A stretch of DNA of 22,367 bases from Verrucomicrobiota bacterium (GCA_003219925.1 QHQU01000214.1:1-22367), one strand, 5' to 3'. Positions 7,072-14,188 are shown, numbered from the stretch's first letter. The notes: generated by a model from the sequence alone, not told the origin. Made by a program: numbers and translations.

Positions 7072-8175
7072 GTGAGCGAACTCGCCGAGAAAAAGACGCC
7101 GCTTTACCAGGAACACGTGCGGCTTGGCGCACGAATGGTTCCCTTCGGCGGCTGGCTCATGCCGGTGCAATACAGCAGCATCGTGGATGAACATCACACC
7201 GTACGAAACGCAATCGGCATGTTCGATATTTCGCACATGGGACAGTTCATCGTCTCGGGAAATGATGCGCGTGACTGGCTCAACCGCATACTGACCAATA
7301 ATGTAGCGAACTTGGACGTCGGTCAGGGGCAATACACTTTTCTTCTCAATGATAACGGCGGCGTCATTGATGATTTAATTCTCTATCGAATCGGCCAGTC
7401 GGAATTTCTCCTCGTCGTTAATGCTTCGAAGATTGAGGAAGATTTTGCCTGGTTGGAAAAGCATCGGCAAGATGGCACGATGCTGAAAAATCGCAGCGCC
7501 GATTTTGGCGGCGTCGCTATTCAAGGACCGCGCGTGGTCGATCTTTTCCATGACTTGTTGGGGCAGAGTGTCGAGCTCCCGGCGCGAAATCACATTATCG
7601 ATTTCGTTATTTTAGAAATGCCGGTTTCGATCGCGCGCACCGGTTACACCGGTGAAGATGGCGTGGAGGTTTTTTTCCGCGCGAGTGACGCGGCGAAGTT
7701 CTGGACTTTTGTTTTGGAACGCGGCGCCAGATTTGGCGCAAAACCGTGCGGTCTGGGAGCGCGCGATACTTTGCGATTGGAAATGTGTTACCCGCTCAAC
7801 GGTTCTGATCTCTCCGCCGAACGCAATCCGATCGAGGCCGGGCTCGGATTTTTCGTCGATCTCGAGAAACCAAATTTCCCCGGGCGCGAAAAATTGCTGC
7901 AAACGAAAGCAAACGGCGCACGTCAGCGACTCATCGCATTCAAGATGAATGGAAAAGGTCCGCCGCCGCGCCCGCACTATTCGCTTTTGAACAACGGCGC
8001 ACGGGTTGGGGAAATTAGTAGCGGTACGCTTTCGCCGAGCTTGAACATCGGCATCGGAATGGGGTATGTCTTGACCGCGTCCGCGAGGATCGGGACGCGG
8101 TTGGAAGTGGAAATTCGCGGACAAAAATTTCCGGCGACGATCGAAAAGAAACCCCTTTACAAAAAACAATCATGA
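7072..8175 (+). CDS. gcvT: Glycine cleavage system T protein (aminomethyltransferase)
   Basis: The protein has 367 residues, normal for GcvT. It transfers the methylene group from aminomethyl-lipoyl-GcvH to tetrahydrofolate, giving 5,10-methylene-THF and ammonia. Seen: the N-terminal TPLYQEHVRLGARMVPFGGW, the MFDISHMGQ segment, GGVIDDLILYR with D101 at the position of the catalytic Asp of characterised homologues, ARTGYTGEDGVE, and GLGARDTLRLEMCYPL. The C-terminal beta-barrel contains GEISSGTLSPSLNIGIGMGYV. The start is the GTG at 7072, preceded by AGGA (7061-7064) at good spacing; the ATG at 7064 is out of frame. It overlaps gcvH by four bases (ATGA), so translation is coupled. No glycine-riboswitch-like sequence was recognised upstream; instead there is a palindromic element. 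Confidence 0.96.
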   Translation: MSELAEKKTPLYQEHVRLGARMVPFGGWLMPVQYSSIVDEHHTVRNAIGMFDISHMGQFIVSGNDARDWLNRILTNNVANLDVGQGQYTFLLNDNGGVIDDLILYRIGQSEFLLVVNASKIEEDFAWLEKHRQDGTMLKNRSADFGGVAIQGPRVVDLFHDLLGQSVELPARNHIIDFVILEMPVSIARTGYTGEDGVEVFFRASDAAKFWTFVLERGARFGAKPCGLGARDTLRLEMCYPLNGSDLSAERNPIEAGLGFFVDLEKPNFPGREKLLQTKANGARQRLIAFKMNGKGPPPRPHYSLLNNGARVGEISSGTLSPSLNIGIGMGYVLTASARIGTRLEVEIRGQKFPATIEKKPLYKKQS

Positions 8176-8552
8176 ACGTTCCCGACAATCTCCTTTACAC
8201 AAAAAGTCATGAGTGGATTCGACGCGAAGGCGACAATGTCCGCGTCGGCATCACAGACCATGCTCAAGCTGAGTTGACCGACGTTGTTTTTGTCGAACTG
8301 CCCAAAGTCGGCACGAATGTGGAAGCAAAAGCGCCGGTGGCGGTGGTGGAATCGGTCAAGGCCGCGAGCGACATTTACGCGCCTGTCAAAGGAACCGTGG
8401 TGGAAGCAAACAATGCGCTAACCAATAACCCTGCTCTGATCAACACTGATCCATTCGGCGAAGGCTGGATTTTTGCCCTCAAAATCGACAATCCCGACGA
8501 TCTCAAAAATCTGCTGAGCGCAGCGGCTTATAAGGAACAGATCGAGGGGTAA
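8172..8552 (+). CDS. gcvH: Glycine cleavage system H protein (lipoyl carrier)
   Basis: The protein has 126 residues, standard GcvH length. It is the lipoylated shuttle protein that carries the aminomethyl intermediate between the P, T and L proteins. The N-terminus LYTKSHEWIRREGDNVRVGI is typical. The lipoyl attachment lysine is K63 in VESVKAASDIYAP. The C-terminal part has the usual NPALINTDPFGEGWIFALKI. Its ATG overlaps the gcvT stop codon. The transcription unit appears to end right after it: a strong hairpin begins 13 bases beyond the stop and the next gene is on the opposite strand, so gcvP is not the next gene as it is in many bacteria. The P and L proteins must be encoded elsewhere. 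Confidence 0.97.
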   Translation: MNVPDNLLYTKSHEWIRREGDNVRVGITDHAQAELTDVVFVELPKVGTNVEAKAPVAVVESVKAASDIYAPVKGTVVEANNALTNNPALINTDPFGEGWIFALKIDNPDDLKNLLSAAAYKEQIEG

Positions 8553-8565
8553 TTATTATCGGTTA

Positions 8566-8603
8566 TCTCATTAACACCGGCCTAAAGGCCGGTATTAATG
8601 AGA
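8566..8603. terminator. Bidirectional terminator-like hairpin between gcvH and the receiver gene
   Basis: The two 17-base arms (8566-8582 and 8587-8603) pair at 16 of 17 positions around a TAAA loop; the core is ACCGGCC/GGCCGGT. A second small hairpin, CCGCG-TAATC-CGCGG, follows at 8610-8624. It lies between convergent genes, which suits a shared terminator, but no clear T-run follows on either strand. It could instead be a member of the palindromic intergenic elements seen elsewhere in the window. Confidence 0.75.
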
Positions 8604-8632
8604 AGTGATCCGCGTAATCCGCGGTTAATTAT

Positions 8633-9040
8633 TTAGTCTTTGCCGAAGAGCAGATGCTCAACGGCGCACAGGAGCTGCTCGATTTTCACCGGCACAGCCA
8701 GGAAGCTGTAGCCGCGTACGATTCCGGCGGACATGAATTGCCGTTCCGAAACAAAGTTGCTCAAACAAAGCAACGGAACATGACAAAGATCGCGATCTTT
8801 CTGAAGTTGCCGGGCAATGATTTCTCCGTCACTAGCGGCGTTGGTGAGATCGACCATGATTAGATCGGGCCGAAACCAACGGGCGGCATGAACAGCGAAA
8901 GCGGCATCGTGTTCTTCGCGGATGGAATACTTGCCCGCACTTTCAAGAGCGCGGCGGAGCGTTTGAGTGACGCGTGTCTTGTGATCGAGCAGAAGAATTT
9001 TTTTGAGGACCTTCACGAAATTGTCTCTTATTCCGAGCAT
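8633..9040 (-). CDS. Single-domain response-regulator-like protein with altered active site
   Basis: The 135-residue protein is essentially one receiver (CheY-like) domain with no output domain. Seen: ILLLDHK, with D19 as one of the usual two acidic residues and His in place of the second; the phosphoacceptor candidate D64 in PDLIMVDL; the switch Ser S94 in LLCLSNF; and the final FLAVP, where the conserved Lys before Pro is replaced by Val (V116). Loss of the Lys and one acidic residue suggests weak or no phosphorylation-dependent switching. It may act as a scaffold or pseudo-receiver. The start is uncertain: a GTG about ten codons further in (V9) would also give a complete domain. No histidine kinase is adjacent. 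It is convergent with gcvH across a hairpin. Confidence 0.78.
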   Translation of the reverse strand: MLGIRDNFVKVLKKILLLDHKTRVTQTLRRALESAGKYSIREEHDAAFAVHAARWFRPDLIMVDLTNAASDGEIIARQLQKDRDLCHVPLLCLSNFVSERQFMSAGIVRGYSFLAVPVKIEQLLCAVEHLLFGKD

Positions 9041-9171
9041 CGCCTATGCCAGTGGAGCGCTCCGGCAAGATAGGATTTTTTACCCGCCAATATTCACCGA
9101 GCGACTGCAGTCTGCTTTACTCACGCTCTGGTGTACTGGGCGTGTTTCAGGCACATTCCGCACCCGGTGGC

Positions 9172-9888
9172 TCAAAGGAAACTCGAAACCGTATTGATGG
9201 TGAGCGCCAGAATCACGGTGTTGAACCCAAACGACAAGATCCCGTGCAACAGCACCAGCCGCCGCATTTCGCGCGATGTAACATCCACATCTGAAACCTG
9301 GCAGGTCATGCCGATGACGAACGAGAAATACGCGAAGTCGCGGTAGTCCGGCAAATCGTCCTCGGGAAAGTTCAGGCCACCGGCGTGTTTTTCTGCGTTA
9401 GTTGCGCTGTCGTCATAAAATCTGTGGGCATAACGCAGTCCGAATACGGCGTGCATTAGCAGCCACGACAGCACTATCGTGGCGAGAGCGAGCAACAGAT
9501 GAATCGAAAAAAGGTGCCGCTCCTCCGGTTTTCCGCTGCGGATCAGAAATGCGACCGCAAAAAGAGCGGCGCACGCCACAATGATAACAAAGATGAAAAT
9601 GACCGTGCGCCCGACGTCCTGTCGTTGCGCCACCGCCCGGATTTGCGCCAGCGGAGTGAGCGTGACTGTCACCCAAATTAAACCGAGGATGACGAAGGCA
9701 AAGGCATCATAAGTGGCGAGCGACACCATCCAGAGCGCCTGCGTCCGTAAAGCCAGCCCGACGAGCGCGGCCAAGATAAATCCAAGAAGCAACCGATGGT
9801 GCGCATCCATCTTCGCAATCGTTTGCAGCACCCGCGCCATGCCGGGATAGAACGAAACGGACTCCGTTTTCGCAAGCGAAACTCCCAT
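9172..9888 (-). CDS. DUF1345 family integral membrane protein
   Basis: The protein has 238 residues with about six hydrophobic helices (roughly 31-51, 54-76, 95-115, 128-150, 187-205 and 212-236). The family signature region is visible near the C-terminus: HAVFGLRYAHRFY, then a short acidic loop and GGLNFPEDDLPDYRDFAYFS, then FVIGMTCQVSDVDV. I assign it to DUF1345, whose function is unknown. The start at 9888 leaves about 15 polar residues before the first helix; an internal ATG (MARVLQ) is an alternative. It is on the same strand as the receiver gene, 131 bases upstream of it, so weak co-transcription is possible. It is divergent from the operon at 10174 with a 285-base gap. Confidence 0.85.
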   Translation of the reverse strand: MGVSLAKTESVSFYPGMARVLQTIAKMDAHHRLLLGFILAALVGLALRTQALWMVSLATYDAFAFVILGLIWVTVTLTPLAQIRAVAQRQDVGRTVIFIFVIIVACAALFAVAFLIRSGKPEERHLFSIHLLLALATIVLSWLLMHAVFGLRYAHRFYDDSATNAEKHAGGLNFPEDDLPDYRDFAYFSFVIGMTCQVSDVDVTSREMRRLVLLHGILSFGFNTVILALTINTVSSFL

Positions 9889-10003
9889 TCATAGTCCTAG
9901 CCGTGCTCTGCTCGCGTGCAATTCACGGTTCTCGTTTTATGCTTCATGTTCCATCGTTCCGGGATGTCGGCCGAAGCCGAAACAGCTCTTGCTTTTTGTC
10001 ATC

Positions 10004-10043
10004 TCTAACGAACCTCGAGATGTAATATCTTATTCTCGTTAGA
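10004..10043. promoter_or_regulatory. Inverted repeat flanking an AT-rich stretch, possible operator/promoter
   Basis: TCTAACGA (10004-10011) and TCGTTAGA (10036-10043) are perfect 8-base inverted copies separated by 24 bases that include TGTAATATCTTATT. The TTGTCA at 9996-10001 and TGTAAT at 10021-10026 could be -35 and -10 boxes with a long (19-base) spacer. This is the only regulatory-looking signal in the 285-base divergent gap at 9889-10173. The rest of that gap shows nothing recognisable. Confidence 0.3.
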
Positions 10044-10157
10044 TGTCGCATCGTGGTGCATCCTTGGAATACCATCTCGCCATCGCCATTTCGGCCGCGC
10101 TTTTTTGTGTGCGGCCCCCCTTCTGCGACTATCCCCAGGTTACGGCGAGCACAGGGC

Positions 10158-10164
10158 GGAGGGG
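10158..10164 (+). promoter_or_regulatory. Ribosome binding site for the GTG start at 10174
   Basis: GGAGGGG lies nine bases before the GTG at 10174. It is one of the strongest Shine-Dalgarno sequences in the window and is the main reason to accept the small gene that follows. Confidence 0.5.
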
Positions 10165-10173
10165 TGGCTTTGA

Positions 10174-10401
10174 GTGGGCGACGACAGCGATCCAGACACT
10201 TCGCGTAGCTTCCATCAAAAGCTGTTGAACATAGTTTATTGGATTGGAATGGCCGTATCGCTTGAACTAATTAGCTTCGGGGTATGTTGCCACTTTACCA
10301 TCGATGCAAATATGCGAATCCCTTTCGTTTTCCTTCCCGTCTGTGCTGGGCTAACGATCGGTCTTTATTGCGTCGAACATTTGCTGCGACAAAGGAGGTG
10401 A
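10174..10401 (+). CDS. Small two-helix membrane protein, unknown function
   Basis: The ORF has 75 residues with a GTG start supported by GGAGGGG nine bases upstream. After about 15 polar residues there are two hydrophobic segments (about 18-38, containing IVYWIGMAVSLELISFGVCC, and about 48-67, containing IPFVFLPVCAGLTIGLYCVE), ending in a basic tail LLRQRR. This predicts a hairpin membrane protein. No family was recognised. The stop codon overlaps an AAAGGAGG (10391-10398) that may serve the next gene. It is the first gene of a probable four-gene unit with two DUF3828-like proteins. Confidence 0.5.
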   Translation: MGDDSDPDTSRSFHQKLLNIVYWIGMAVSLELISFGVCCHFTIDANMRIPFVFLPVCAGLTIGLYCVEHLLRQRR

Positions 10402-10417
10402 GCCCCACACGATCGCA

Positions 10418-10888
10418 ATGAAAATGGCGGCCTTACAGCGATTCTCGAAAATGAAATACGTGTGCGTTGCCGTTCTCGTCGCTCTTACTTTTATCACTCC
10501 GAGCCGCGCAGTCTGGCCAGAGAAAAACCCGGCGGAGGCGGTTCGCAATTTTTACGCATGGTACGTGCATGAGGTCGTGAATGGTAGTCGGCCGCTCGAA
10601 AAAGAACGGGAACAAATGCGGAAATTTGTCACGGAGGGCCTACTCAGCCGCATCAACAAAATGCCGAAAGGCCCGGGTGGCTTGGACGGCGATTTTTTCC
10701 TCAACGCCCAGGAGGTTGATCCGGAATGGGGAAAGAATGTTGCCGTTAGTAACTATTATGTCGGGAAAACAATGTCGAAGCTGGGCGTAATTCTCACCGG
10801 CCGAAAACTCGGTGACCGCCAATTTGAGGTGAAGGTGCTTTTCCAGGAAGGCGCCTGGAAGATTGACGAGGTAAAATTCAGCGACTGA
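10418..10888 (+). CDS. Secreted DUF3828-like protein (copy 1)
   Basis: The protein has 156 residues from the ATG at 10418. An internal ATG at 10451 gives a tighter signal peptide (MKYVCVAVLVALTFITPSRA) and may be the true start. The consensus AAAGGAGG at 10391-10398 sits 19 bases from the first ATG, which is rather far. The mature part opens with NPAEAVRNFYAWYVHEV, followed by PLEKEREQMRKFVTEGLL and a C-terminal beta segment ending in GAWKIDEVKF. This is the pattern of DUF3828 and related NTF2-like exported proteins. It aligns along its length with the protein at 11773-12228 (both have VRNxYxWY, PLExxR, KFVT/EFVT and xWKxDxVK), so the two are paralogues. No lipobox is present here, so this copy is predicted to be soluble in the periplasm. 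Function unknown. Confidence 0.72.
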   Translation: MKMAALQRFSKMKYVCVAVLVALTFITPSRAVWPEKNPAEAVRNFYAWYVHEVVNGSRPLEKEREQMRKFVTEGLLSRINKMPKGPGGLDGDFFLNAQEVDPEWGKNVAVSNYYVGKTMSKLGVILTGRKLGDRQFEVKVLFQEGAWKIDEVKFSD

Positions 10889-10936
10889 GAAAAAACCTTT
10901 GACGGTATCCTGCGCCAGCGCCTAGCCTTCGCCAAC

Positions 10937-10956
10937 AGTAAGCGAGTAGGCTTACT
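10937..10956. repeat. Small hairpin between the DUF3828-like gene and the next gene
   Basis: AGTAAGC (10937-10943) and GCTTACT (10950-10956) form a 7-bp stem with a 6-base loop in the 138-base gap. No T-run follows, so it may be an attenuating or mRNA-processing structure rather than a terminator. Confidence 0.4.
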
Positions 10957-11026
10957 TGAATATGGCCGGCCGCGTTGGCGTTGAATTCGGACGGGCTTTC
11001 CTAACCTCAACTGAAAGAAATTCGAA

Positions 11027-11773
11027 ATGAAATTAATTGTTCGCTTATTGAGTGTTGCAGTAGCTGCTCTATGCCCGTTTGCGCTTGTTTGGGCGCAAAG
11101 CTCGCCTAGTGAAAAGCTGTCAGCGGCGGCTTCGTCGGCTCCGGCACGTAACGATGTTTATCACGTTTACTTTGGCAAAGCTGCCGCCGGGAAGGCCGTT
11201 CAGTTGGCGGAAATGCTGAAAACACCAAATCCGAAAGACCCGATGCCGGGGCATTTTATTCTTTTGCGCCATCAGGAAGGCGATGCGTGGGATTATTGCC
11301 TGATCACACATATGGGCGCCAAGGCGACGGTCGATGCCACGCCGTTTCAGGTCCCTGCGGCCATGCGCGACGTGAGCGACTGGCATAACGATACGTTCGT
11401 GAACGGACCGTCGTGGGAAGAATTCACCAAGGCGATGGCTATTTCCGATGACGCCAAGAGCAAGAGCAGAGGATCGGTTTACGTCGTCTCGGTCTTTCGG
11501 CCCACGTCAGGACATCGTGACGATTTGGAGAAGATACTATCAGCGCCACCGAATCGTCCCAGCGACACTTCTGCCGGAACCGTGCTTATGCAGCATCTCG
11601 AAGGTGCCCCGTGGACTTTTCTAAGCGTTGTTCGGTACAACTCGTGGCAGGACTTTGCCACGAACGATATGAACAATGTGACCCAATCTAACAAAAATGA
11701 GGGCGGCTGGTTTGCTTTTCGCCAGTACAGCGCCTTCCACACTGATACTCTAACTGATCGCATTGCGCCGTAA
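11027..11773 (+). CDS. Secreted protein with two tandem dimeric-barrel-like domains, unknown function
   Basis: The protein has 248 residues with a signal peptide (about 1-23, ending VWA-Q). Residues 44-96 and 151-203 resemble one another: VYHVYFGKAAAGKAVQLAEM against VYVVSVFRPTSGHRDDLEKI, then RHQEGDAWDY against QHLEGAPWTF. This internal duplication, with beta-alpha-beta-beta spacing, fits a tandem ferredoxin-like or dimeric alpha/beta barrel (NIPSNAP/ABM-like) protein, but no named family was recognised. It sits between two DUF3828-like paralogues, and its TAA shares a base with the ATG of the second one, which implies translational coupling. Conserved H, E, G and W in each half could line a ligand pocket; this is inference. 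The ATG at 11027 is chosen because it opens the signal peptide. Confidence 0.72.
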   Translation: MKLIVRLLSVAVAALCPFALVWAQSSPSEKLSAAASSAPARNDVYHVYFGKAAAGKAVQLAEMLKTPNPKDPMPGHFILLRHQEGDAWDYCLITHMGAKATVDATPFQVPAAMRDVSDWHNDTFVNGPSWEEFTKAMAISDDAKSKSRGSVYVVSVFRPTSGHRDDLEKILSAPPNRPSDTSAGTVLMQHLEGAPWTFLSVVRYNSWQDFATNDMNNVTQSNKNEGGWFAFRQYSAFHTDTLTDRIAP

Positions 11774-12228
11774 TGTTCGGGCTGCCCCGGAAGACGCTAT
11801 CGCTAATTATCGCGACGTGCACACTCCTAGCCGGCTGCCAGCGCGGGCCGAACCCGGCTGACACGGTTCGCAATGCCTATGGCTGGTATCTGCGCGAGCT
11901 GAAGAGTGGAGTTAACCCGCTGGAGCAAAAACGAGCTGAGCTCAAAGAATTCGTAACCGACAATTTTCTGGCGAGTCTCGATAACATGCGCTCCGAGCTG
12001 GAGGCCAGCCCGCTTATGGATGCGCAGGGCTTTGATGCCAAACTGTCGGTTGAGAAGGTTACGAGCGATCACCGGGCCGCGACCGTGCGAATTGGACTAA
12101 GCGGTCGTCTCTTTGGCCAGCACGCGTTGAATGTTTACCTGGTAAAGATAGATGGCAGGTGGAAAGTGGACGATGTAAAGCTACTTGAACAATTGTCGTT
12201 AGCTGAAAAATCCGAGCGAGCTGGTTGA
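11773..12228 (+). CDS. DUF3828-like lipoprotein (copy 2)
   Basis: The protein has 151 residues with a lipoprotein signal (MFGLPRKTLSLIIATCTLLAGC; lipobox LAGC). The mature part starts QRGPNPADTVRNAYGWYLRE, then PLEQKRAELKEFVTDNFL, and ends in a beta segment with GRWKVDDVKLLE. It is a clear paralogue of the protein at 10418-10888, but membrane-anchored where that one is soluble. The ATG overlaps the stop of the upstream gene by one base (TAATG), so it is almost certainly co-translated with the duplicated-domain protein. Assignment to the DUF3828 or NTF2-like group rests on the FYxWY-type N-terminal motif and overall length. The function is unknown. Paired hairpins begin 24 bases after the stop. 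Confidence 0.75.
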   Translation: MFGLPRKTLSLIIATCTLLAGCQRGPNPADTVRNAYGWYLRELKSGVNPLEQKRAELKEFVTDNFLASLDNMRSELEASPLMDAQGFDAKLSVEKVTSDHRAATVRIGLSGRLFGQHALNVYLVKIDGRWKVDDVKLLEQLSLAEKSERAG

Positions 12229-12252
12229 AAGGCCGAGAGTTATCAGAAAGAA

Positions 12253-12329
12253 GGCGACTTTGAAAGTCGCCGCCCGAGTCATTAATAGATTTCCGGCCTG
12301 AGCTGTGAGATCACCGCGATGGCGGTGAT
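12253..12329. repeat. Pair of perfect hairpins after the DUF3828 operon
   Basis: Hairpin 1 is GGCGACTT-TGA-AAGTCGCC (12253-12271). Hairpin 2 is ATCACCGC-GATG-GCGGTGAT (12310-12329). Both have 8-bp perfect arms with short loops. Neither is followed by a T-run. They occupy the 217-base gap before the cation-efflux-like gene and may end the upstream unit or belong to the dispersed palindromic elements of this genome. Confidence 0.7.
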
Positions 12330-12434
12330 GCCGCTCCGAACCTTTCCCGTCACCCACTCCCGCGCTCCACCGAGCGTGGGGCGAAGATTTTTCGAGACAG
12401 CACGGCAGGATAATCGCATTAAGTTCGCTGGTGC

Positions 12435-12439
12435 AGGAA
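12435..12439 (+). promoter_or_regulatory. Ribosome binding site that favours the ATG at 12446
   Basis: AGGAA lies about seven bases before the ATG at 12446. This favours that start over an in-frame GTG at 12431, which has no such signal. Confidence 0.45.
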
Positions 12440-12445
12440 ACCGTC

Positions 12446-13057
12446 ATGACCGAGGAGCTGGATCGCGTCCTGCAAACGCGTGCCGGTCGCCGGGTGGAAT
12501 ACCTCAGTATCACCTGGACGTCGCTGGAAGCGATTATCGGCGTTACCGTCGGCATACTCGCCGGCAGCGTTGCTTTGATTGGATTCGGGGCCGATTCAAT
12601 TATAGAAGTAGCCTCGAGCTGCGTCCTCTTATGGTGGCTGGCGGAAGGCTCGATTGATCGCGATCGTGCGGCCCATCGATTGGTCGGCGCCTGCTTTTTT
12701 GCGCTTGCCGCCTACATCGCGATTGACGCCTCAGCGGACTTGCTAAGACACGAAGCACCGCGCGTCACTTATTTCGGCATCCTCTATGCGGGAGCGTGTG
12801 TCGTTGTCATGCCTCTTTTGGCGCGAGCGAAGCGTCGCGTCGCTGTACGGCTGAACAGCAATGCTCTTCATGCTGACTCTCATCAGAGCGACATCTGCGC
12901 TTATCTCTCGGTGATATTACTTCTCGGTCTCGCACTCAACGCCGCTCTGGGGTGGTGGTGGGCCGATCCAATTGCGGCTCTTGCCATGCTGCCAATCATC
13001 ATCCGCGAAGGCATCGCCGGCTGGGGTGGCAAAACCTGTTCGCACGCGCATTTTTGA
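12446..13057 (+). CDS. Short cation-diffusion-facilitator-like membrane transporter
   Basis: The protein has 203 residues from the ATG at 12446 and consists of the membrane part of a CDF (cation efflux) protein with no cytoplasmic C-terminal dimer domain. Six helices are apparent. TM2 carries GFGADSIIEV, where D50 and E54 match in spacing the paired Asp of the zinc site in characterised CDF proteins. TM5 carries DSHQSD, with D149 matching the second acidic ligand and H146 one residue off the usual His position. TM6 contains WWWADPIAALAM. The C-terminal tail has C198, H200 and H202. This short form is recalled as a recurrent bacterial cation transporter subfamily. The transported metal (zinc, cobalt, iron or other) cannot be told, and transport itself is inferred. 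Confidence 0.8.
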   Translation: MTEELDRVLQTRAGRRVEYLSITWTSLEAIIGVTVGILAGSVALIGFGADSIIEVASSCVLLWWLAEGSIDRDRAAHRLVGACFFALAAYIAIDASADLLRHEAPRVTYFGILYAGACVVVMPLLARAKRRVAVRLNSNALHADSHQSDICAYLSVILLLGLALNAALGWWWADPIAALAMLPIIIREGIAGWGGKTCSHAHF

Positions 13058-13105
13058 GATGGAGTAGGTTGCTCAGCGGCCCTTCCCGGGCAACTGTGAA
13101 CGCTC

Positions 13106-14125
13106 ATGCCGGATCGACTAACCACCGATATCATCGACGCCGAATTAGCTCCGGGTGCGCGTAATGCCATCCGCGTTTGCCTCCGGTTGCAACCAAGCGA
13201 GCGCATCACGATTATCACGGACGAAGCGACGGCCGAGATCGCGGCGGCGTTGCAGGCGGAAGTGGAAGAAGTGGGCGCCGCTCACGCCGTTTTCGTTTTG
13301 GAAAATTACACGGAGCGCCCGCTCACTCGTATGCCGAAGATCATTCTGGATGATCTGGCACAATCGCAGGTCTCAATCTTTGCGGCGCGAACTTTGACCG
13401 GTGAACTTGGTTCCCGCATCGAGATGACCGCGGTGGTTAATAAAAATCACATTCGTCATGGCCACATGGTCAACATCAACCAGCAGATCATGGTTGAAGG
13501 AATGCGCGCCGATTTCATTGCGGTTGATGCGCTGAGCCAGCGTCTGGTCGAGCGCGCCCGCAAAACTGAACGCATCCGCTGCCAAACGCCACACGGGACG
13601 GAATTTGAAGCGGAGTTTTCTCCAAAACTAAAATGGTTGAAGACAAGTGGGCTGATCACGCCTGAGAAATGGGGCAATCTTCCGGGAGGCGAAATTTTCA
13701 CTTCCCCGAAAAACTGCAACGGCACCTTCGTTATAGATGGCGTGGTGGGCGATTATCTTTGTGCGAAATATGGTGATCTGGCCGCCGCGCCCCTCACTGT
13801 CGAAGTGGAAAACAGCCGCATCCGATCAATGCGATCGGAGAACAAAAAGTTGCTCGAGGAATTTCGTGGCTACACCAGCACCGATGAGAATAGCAACCGA
13901 GTGGGCGAATTTGCCATTGGCACAAACACCGCTTGCACCCATGTAATTGGTAACATTTTACAAGACGAAAAAATTCCCGGCGTTCACCTCGCCTTTGGTC
14001 ATCCGTACGCCGAGCACACCGGCGCGAACTGGCTTTCGAAAACGCATATCGATTGTGTAGGGCGCGATTTCGACATCTGGTTCGACGGCGCGCAAGTAAT
14101 GCGGGATGGGAAGTTTTTAGTGTGA
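13106..14125 (+). CDS. M29 family aminopeptidase
   Basis: The protein has 339 residues and resembles the thermophilic aminopeptidase T/AmpS/PepS family (MEROPS M29), cytoplasmic metal-dependent enzymes that remove N-terminal amino acids. The N-terminal Rossmann-like part is followed by the family motifs CQTPHGTEFEAEF (159-171), LPGGEIFTSP (E196), GEFAIGTN (E268), GVHLAFGHPYAEHTG (H294, Y301) and SKTHIDCVG (H314, D316). The E/E/H/Y/H/D set agrees with the known co-catalytic metal site pattern, including the 7-residue H-Y and 2-residue H-D spacing. It is slightly short for the family (usually about 360-410), mostly at the N-terminus. The start at 13106 lies 48 bases after the cation-efflux-like gene. 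The ATP-grasp-like gene follows after 189 bases. Confidence 0.88.
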   Translation: MPDRLTTDIIDAELAPGARNAIRVCLRLQPSERITIITDEATAEIAAALQAEVEEVGAAHAVFVLENYTERPLTRMPKIILDDLAQSQVSIFAARTLTGELGSRIEMTAVVNKNHIRHGHMVNINQQIMVEGMRADFIAVDALSQRLVERARKTERIRCQTPHGTEFEAEFSPKLKWLKTSGLITPEKWGNLPGGEIFTSPKNCNGTFVIDGVVGDYLCAKYGDLAAAPLTVEVENSRIRSMRSENKKLLEEFRGYTSTDENSNRVGEFAIGTNTACTHVIGNILQDEKIPGVHLAFGHPYAEHTGANWLSKTHIDCVGRDFDIWFDGAQVMRDGKFLV

Positions 14126-14188
14126 TTTTGGCGGAGCTGGTGTCGTGCGTGATCTGGCGGAGACCTGCTGGCGCCCACGACGAAGCAC

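Noticed and set aside
10043..10228. 61-codon plus-strand frame upstream of the DUF3828 operon
   Set aside because: It overlaps the better supported GTG-started gene at 10174 in another frame and has no Shine-Dalgarno or recognisable domain.
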